From Gnetum montanum (lineage: Eukaryota; Streptophyta; Gnetopsida; Gnetales; Gnetaceae): a stretch of 64,000 nucleotides of DNA. Shown here in pieces: positions 58,487 to 64,000 of the stretch. Each line of letters begins with the position of its first letter. Position 1 is the stretch's first letter. The notes beneath the pieces were generated by a model. The model searched no databases and was not told where the DNA came from. It saw only the letters and a list, made by a program, of their open reading frames with translations. The position numbers were made by a program, and so were the translations under genes. The DNA lies in contig MNCI01009176.1 in NCBI GenBank assembly GCA_015680685.1, positions 60,001 to 124,000 of the forward strand, in the 5' to 3' direction.

Positions 58487-60540
58487 CTTAGCATAGTGGA
58501 CATATGATTAGGAGTTCGAGATCTTTTTCTTGAAATTTAAAAAGAAAATCCTTTTGGAAAGATCGAGAAGAAGCACATTCCATGCATCACATACAGTGAA
58601 TCAAGGTGCAACTATGTGTAGAAACTTTGGTCTGCTAAGTAGACATCTATTCAAGCATGCAGTCTGTGTGCCGAAGAATCACAAGTTCAACGATGCTTGC
58701 ACGTAGCAACCATGAATCAAGAAGATACCTAGTGGTTGACTATTGACTCTGATAGTAGCACTTTATGTATGGAACCATATAAGGGCCTTGTATTTGCCTA
58801 TATGGAAAGCATGGACGAATTGGAGAAGGTCCATCAACAAGTCTCTACTGTTGATGACACTGATGATTGGGGAAAGCTCTAGATCCCTAAAAGCTTTCGA
58901 ACTAAAAACCTTACTAGCCAATCTGGAATATGCATTCTTGCAGAATGGCAAGTTGGTAATCATCAATGCCACTCTTGCTCCTGAGAAAAAGAAGAAATTT
59001 CTAAAAATGGTAAACAAATGAATGGCTGCTTTTGCATGGTCATATCATGAATTGACAAGAGTTGACCCTAGGGTATTCCAACATTGGATCTATATCGACT
59101 TCTCCATGAAGCCATAATGAAAACCACAAAGATGGTTGAACCCCAAACTAAAGCAAGTTGTCAAGGATGAAATTGAACAATTTTTGAAAGCAGGGTTCAT
59201 CTATTCTATTCTAGATAGCAAATGGATCAGCCCACTTGTTATTGTGTCAAAGAAGGGTTGCAAATGGAGGGTTTGTATAGATTTCTGACTACTAAACATG
59301 GAAGCCTTCAAGGATCACTTCCCACTTCCATTTGTGGATCAAGTGTTGGATACTATTGCAGGGCATTATTACTATAGCTTTTTGGATGACTATAGTGGCT
59401 ATAACCAAATCCAAATCATAATCAAAGACCAGGCCAAGACAACATTTACAAGTCCATAGGGAACTTTCGCATATAAGAAGATGCTCTTTGGCCTATGCAA
59501 TGCACCTACAACCTTCCAACACCTTGTCCTTAGCATCTTTCAGCAACAGATTGGTAAGGAGGTGGAAGTCTTCATGGATGACTTCTCTACCTATGGAGCA
59601 ACATTTGAACAAGCCTTGGACCACTTTGAGAAAGCTTTAAAAAGATGTGTGGAAATAAATTTATGGCTCAACTAGCAAAAGAGCCACTTGATGGTCCAAG
59701 AGGGCATTGTTCTGGGGCACTAGATTTTACAAGAAGGGATTAGTGTAGATCCTAAGAAAATCAGAATCATCCAAGGAATTACTAGTCAACCAAGTACTAT
59801 AAAAGATGTTTGGTTATTCCTTGGCCACACTGGTTATTACCGATGCTTCATCGAGAATTTCTCAAAGATCACCAAGCTGTTGGTGGAACTCACAAAGAAA
59901 GATGTTCTATTTGTTTGGACTAGGGAATGTGAATCCACATTCCAAACACTCAAATAGAAACTCATAGAAACTCCAATTCTATAGGCACCTGATTGGTCCA
60001 GACCTTTTCATATCATGATGGATGCGTCTAATTATGTATTGGGAGCTATGCTTACATAGTTGGATGGCCAGAGATGCCCATATTATATCGACTATGCAAG
60101 CCGAAGCATTGTGGGTACTTAGCTCAACTACACCACCATCGAAAGGGAATTAATGATGGTGGTGTTCACCTTGGAAAAATTTTGACACTATGTGCTTGGG
60201 TACAAGCTGTTTGTACATACTGACCATAGTGCCATTCGGTTCTTGATGAACAAACCAACGATGAGTCCCCGTATCATACGGTGGCTTGTGATCCTTTAGG
60301 AATTTGACCTTACTATGGTAGATAGGAAGGGAACTGAGAATGTGATTGCTGATCACTTATCTTGGTTATGATGGAACGATGTAGAGGAGGAGGAGCCACT
60401 CTTCGATAAATTTCTAGATGAACTCCTCTTCGCTAGAGCAATCGATAAGGAGATCTCCATAGGATTAACCTAGTTCAATGACATCCTTACCTATCTCTCA
60501 ACATAAGAATTAACAAAAGAGTGGAATCATCAAAAGAAGC
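58487..60540 (+). pseudogene. Reverse transcriptase-RNase H of element C, decayed
   Basis: RT motifs in order: AGFIYSILDSKWISPLVIVS (59190-59250), WRVCIDF followed by TGA for R, then FKDHFPLPFVDQVLDTIAGH (59305-59365) and YSFLDDYSGYNQIQI. TSP then TAG for W, then GTFAYKKMLFGLCNAPTTFQ. The catalytic VFMDDFSTYG (59565-59595, two aspartates intact), then FLGHTGYYRCFIENF. RNase H reads MMDASNYVLGAML (60015-60055), YASRSIVGT, stop, LNYTTIERELM (60100-60155), and VDRKGTENVIADHLSWL (60318-60368). At least ten stops, most TAG replacing CAG or TGG and TGA replacing CGA. Confidence 0.88.
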
Positions 60541-61713
60541 AGTAGTTTCTTCACAAGGCCAAGCACTTCATGGAGATCAATAGACACCTTTATAAGGTGT
60601 GTGTGGATGGCTTGGTTTGATGGTGCATCCCTAATGTGGATACATTGTCCTTTAGGATGATTTCTAGGGCCCTTGTGGGGGCCACTATGCTAGACAACAC
60701 ATGGCTATTAAGATCCTACTTGCAGGATATTACTGGCCCACACTCTTCAAAGATGTGTAATGGTTTGCCTACTCCTATGAACAATGTCAGAGAGATGGTG
60801 GGATGATTGCACGAATGGAAGAACCCCAATAGTGGATCCAGCCATTGGAACCCTTCGATATTTGGGGCATTGACTTCATGGGTCCCATCACACCCATGTC
60901 CAATAGGAAGGCATACATCATCGTCATTGTAGACTACTGTACTAAGTGGGCAGAGGTGGTAGCCATCATCGATTGTTTCTCAAACACAACTGCACGATCC
61001 AACAACAAATTGTGAATATGTTTGGGGTGCCACATGCACTCATTTCAAACAACAAAACTCATTTCACGGGCACTACTTTTCATAAACTTATGCAACATTT
61101 GGGGGTTGAACATAAATTTACAACACCTTATCACCCCTAAGGCAATGGGCAAGCCAAAGTCACAAATAGGGAGATCACAAGGATCCTAACTAGGACCTTA
61201 AGCAAATATAGGTGGGATTGGAGCACAAAACTTAATGAGGCCATCTAGGCCTATCACTCCACATGGAAACTTCCTATAGGCTACTCTCCTTATGAGTTAG
61301 TGTACAAGAAACTACCAAAACTTCTAGTTCAGGCAGAACTCCAAACACTATCTACCACCAGTGACTTGGGTCTTGACTTATCACTAGCACAATGAGAGCA
61401 ACTCATCAACTTCAATGTGCTAGATGAGAATCGACTAGTAGCCCTATCATCAAATGAAATCCACAAGGCCTATAATAAAAACTTTCATGATCTTAGGATT
61501 TGAAAGGTAACATTTTGACGTGGAGATAAGGTACTCTACTGGAACCCCACACATGTACTGCAATGTACTAAGTTTCAAACACTATGGGAGGGACCTTATA
61601 TTGTTTCCGAAACCTTTTCTTCTAAGGCCTTGCTTATACACAATCCTGAGGATCCCACAAAAACATAGTTAGTTAATATGCAATAATTAAAACCCTTCCA
61701 CAAACTTCAATGA
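60541..61713 (+). pseudogene. Integrase of element C, decayed
   Basis: The zinc-domain remnant GGHYARQHMAIKILLAGYYWP (60680-60740) is followed by YEQCQRDGGMIARMEEPQ. The core reads [20 protein letters not shown] (first catalytic D, about 60840-60900), [20 protein letters not shown], then HALISNNKTHFTGTTF (61036-61082), where the second catalytic aspartate is replaced by asparagine. TPYHP, stop, GNGQAKVTNREITRI and GYSPYELVYKKLPK follow. The C-terminal WEGPYIVSETF block (about 61587-61620) leads to KPFHKLQ and TGA at 61711-61713. Confidence 0.86.
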
Positions 61714-63855
61714 ACCAGTGCCACTACCCTCTCATCACATAGCCAACCTCGTTTCATTTTTTGGATCTCCTCCTCTCAACTTAGTTGTGGGGGAGATCAC
61801 CTTCCATGCTAACCAATACTACTGGATCCTTAGTTGCCTTTGTAAGTTTTTATTTTACAACATCGTTCACATGTTTTCCATTCTTATTTACTTTTTCTTT
61901 CTTTATTTACTTATCTATTTATTTTTTTGTTTATTTTTATAAATATATTTGTTTTATACTTTTCATTAATAAACTATCTTATTTTCACAGGATGTACTGG
62001 TGCGGTTGTTTCTCTTTGCAATGGGGTTTCATGATATGATCCACCTATTATATCTAGCTCCCACCTTCACATTGTTATTCTAGGTAGTCATGTTGAACTC
62101 TCATTCCATGTAATAGGTAGTGAGCCCATGTCATCCACCCATCCACCCACTCCATGGTTTTCTTTCTTTTAGAAACATGCAATCCCTTTCAATTAAAAAC
62201 AAATTTAATTAATTCATGACTTGCATAGATTCCAAACTTGAGAAGGACCCAATGGTTTGAATAGGGTGTGACTTTAAGGGGAATGCAACATTCTTCATAC
62301 TTTTCTATTCCCTTGCATGTGAGTGTGTGTCCTCACGAACTTCTTACCACTCCATATCCTCTCCTAACTAGAAGTTACATGGCGATTTGTCCTTGCATGG
62401 TGTGGTTCTCATTACCAACAAAAAAATGATTAGGATTCAAAGCACACCCCTTGGCCAAGTGCATGTGAAAATGCATGGGTCTTTGCATGGTGTGGTTCTC
62501 AGAAGAAAAAAAGAAAAAAAGAACATGAAAATTCAAAGCACACCCCTTAGACTGCCTCTAATAGGCTATAAGCACTAGTTATGGGACTTGCTTTTTCCCC
62601 TCTAACTCAACTCTTTTTTCACTTCCTCTCGCTCACTCATGTTGGAGTGGTGGTTGTTTGTGGGAGCATTCTTGTACGCCAAGGGGATGGACTAGTCTTC
62701 AAATGTTGATGCGATGTCATTCAACATGGTTGGTTTTGGGTTTGGACTAAGGATGGATCCTACTAGGTCACTTAATTACACACTTCACAAGGGATTTCAT
62801 GTGACCAACATTAGGAATTCCATCTCACTCCCTCTTCTTCATCATTTGCTTTCCATTATTCACCTCACTACTGGTTCTATGTTTTGAATTTCTATTGTGC
62901 TCTACTAGAACTTCTAGTTCTTTAGCTGGTTCTCATGGATTTGGGTATTAACTCATAGTCACCATTAATTAACTATGAGGCCCACAAACTCCTGTGTTGA
63001 CAATATGCAAGGGCTACTGAGGCTACCACCTGCTATGCAGAGGACCCACTTGCATATCCTTTGGTTCTGTTTGTTAGTCTCCTATCCCCTTGATATGGTT
63101 GGTCGATCATTTTTGTGCTAACCATTGCATGGTCCCTCATCCGCAAAGTTCCATACTATGATATTCTCCTCATTTTGACTCTTCTTCTAGTTGCAATCTT
63201 CCTTCCTCTTTCACTCATACTGTTCTCTAGTCTCTGCGACCTCGAATCACCCCCATGTTGTGTCCCAATTTACAGCTTTGGAATTTTTTCTTAATGGTCA
63301 ACATAGGTCAACATTTGTAGCACAATTGCATCAACTAGGCCCTGTATACACATCTCCCTACATTTATGTAGCCTCATTTACGTGGCCCTATTAACACATG
63401 GAAAAAATTCTATACATACCCCTGTTGCACCTTTGGAATTTGTTGATTTGTTCACAATGCTAGGGGAGTTTTTCCATTTCTCTATGTCAACACTTCTTTC
63501 CGAGCACAAAACATTTCCACCACGTGTCCCAATCCAACCATTCTTTCATCCCTTTTGCAACCAGAGGTATGCTCTTCATCGTTGGGGGGTGGGTGGGGAG
63601 GGGGTGAGGGCTATAATTATTATTATAATTATCAAAGACTTAACACCTCTTAGGGGACAGATAAGAAAAAACAAAAAACAACACTATAAATTGCAACTCA
63701 TGTCTTATTGTTTTTTCTAACCCCTCAACTATACTCTGGGGAACCTAATAGGATGCATGTGCCATTGTCATAGCTTGGTCAAAATGAGAAGGTGTATGAT
63801 TGCTATTTTGAGAAACTTATATACATTTTAATTGATGGTTATGTTGTGACTACAA
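61714..63855 (+). other. Region downstream of element C pol
   Basis: A polypurine-like TTGTGGGGGAGAT at about 61785 follows pol but is not next to an LTR, so it may be an internal copy. Two diverged direct repeats (GCATGGTGTGGTTCTCA ... TTCAAAGCACACCCCTT) lie at about 62393-62455 and 62481-62550. A second very G-rich tract lies at 63583-63610. No protein homology seen. Confidence 0.5.
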
Positions 63856-64000
63856 ATGGCACCTAAACCAAGGCATCCAAGGGGAGAAGGACCACCTCAA
63901 CCAAGGGACAAGCAACCTAGAATGGGAAGAGGATGAGGCGTGCAACCTCCAGAGCATGCAAAGGGCTCACATGCAACTAGCCCCCTTTGTGAAGAACCTG
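63856..64000 (+). pseudogene. Start of a second, basic proline-rich ORF after pol (element C), partial
   Basis: ATG at 63856, reading MAPKPRHPRGEGPPQPRDKQ, then a TGA that looks like a decayed CGA, then GVQPPEHAKGSHATSP to the window edge. Athila-type elements often carry an additional ORF between pol and the 3' LTR, and basic/proline-rich starts of this kind also open gag proteins of other gypsy elements. Either could apply. Too little is visible to decide. Confidence 0.4.

Larger units (their letters stand above)
54597..64000 (+). mobile_element. Element C: Athila-like Ty3/gypsy retrotransposon, 3' end outside the window
   Basis: LTR, primer site, gag, protease, RT, RNase H and integrase in order on the plus strand, then at least 2.2 kb of downstream sequence without a second LTR. 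The RT FMDDFS box and primer site place it in the Athila-like (OTA) group. It is inserted in element D and is full of stops. Confidence 0.85.

Noticed and set aside
61785-61800. 3' LTR start of element C after TTGTGGGGGAGAT
   Set aside because: The following sequence does not match C's 5' LTR start TGATGAAGTG, so the true 3' LTR must be beyond the window.

Overview
This window looks like transposon-rich plant nuclear DNA. It is AT-rich, nearly every recognisable reading frame is a broken transposable-element protein, and there are no bacterial operons, rRNA genes or tRNA genes that I can see. The element classes (Athila-like and Tat-like Ty3/gypsy elements with long LTRs, a Helitron, nested insertions, old LTR pairs) fit a large, slowly turning-over seed-plant genome such as a gymnosperm. 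The species cannot be fixed from sequence alone.

Layout. 1-545: 3' end of a Tat-like integrase (+). 3475-8031: a decayed Helitron Rep/helicase gene (+), followed by a 527-bp inverted repeat (8361-8887) whose right end fits a Helitron 3' terminus. 11354-12635: a tandem duplication of about 0.64 kb. 13994-40745: an old Athila-like element on the minus strand ('A'), split in its protease region by a complete 19.6-kb Tat-like element (17409-37050; LTRs 1750 and 1803 bp, 5-bp target duplication TTAGG). A itself sits in the gag of a still older gypsy element with a Met-tRNA-type primer site ('F', 40746 to about 42104). Three layers of insertion can therefore be read directly.

45192-45357 is a PPR-like gene fragment, and 45906-46558 is an array of nine 73-bp units. 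47095-52625 is a complete 5.5-kb gag-only element ('B', minus, target duplication AGGGT) from the same LTR family as A; an assembly gap (81 N) lies in its left LTR. 53378-54596 is the 5' LTR, primer site and gag start of another family member ('D', +), which is interrupted by a fourth ('C', +, 54597 to beyond the window) carrying gag, protease, RT, RNase H and integrase, all riddled with stops.

The Tat-like element is the most interesting object. Between its protease and reverse transcriptase, on the opposite strand, lies a multi-exon gene-like unit (about 26982-30474). It has good GT/AG splice junctions (four successive introns in phase 1), a coiled-coil region and an acidic C-terminus. The host element has plausible splice signals flanking the whole 6.7-kb interval, so the antisense gene may sit inside an Ogre-like intron. 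The element also carries a 38-bp tandem array in its 3' UTR and repeated palindromes in its LTRs.

Almost all stops in these coding regions look like C-to-T (or G-to-A) decay of CAG, CGA and TGG codons, as expected for long-methylated transposons.
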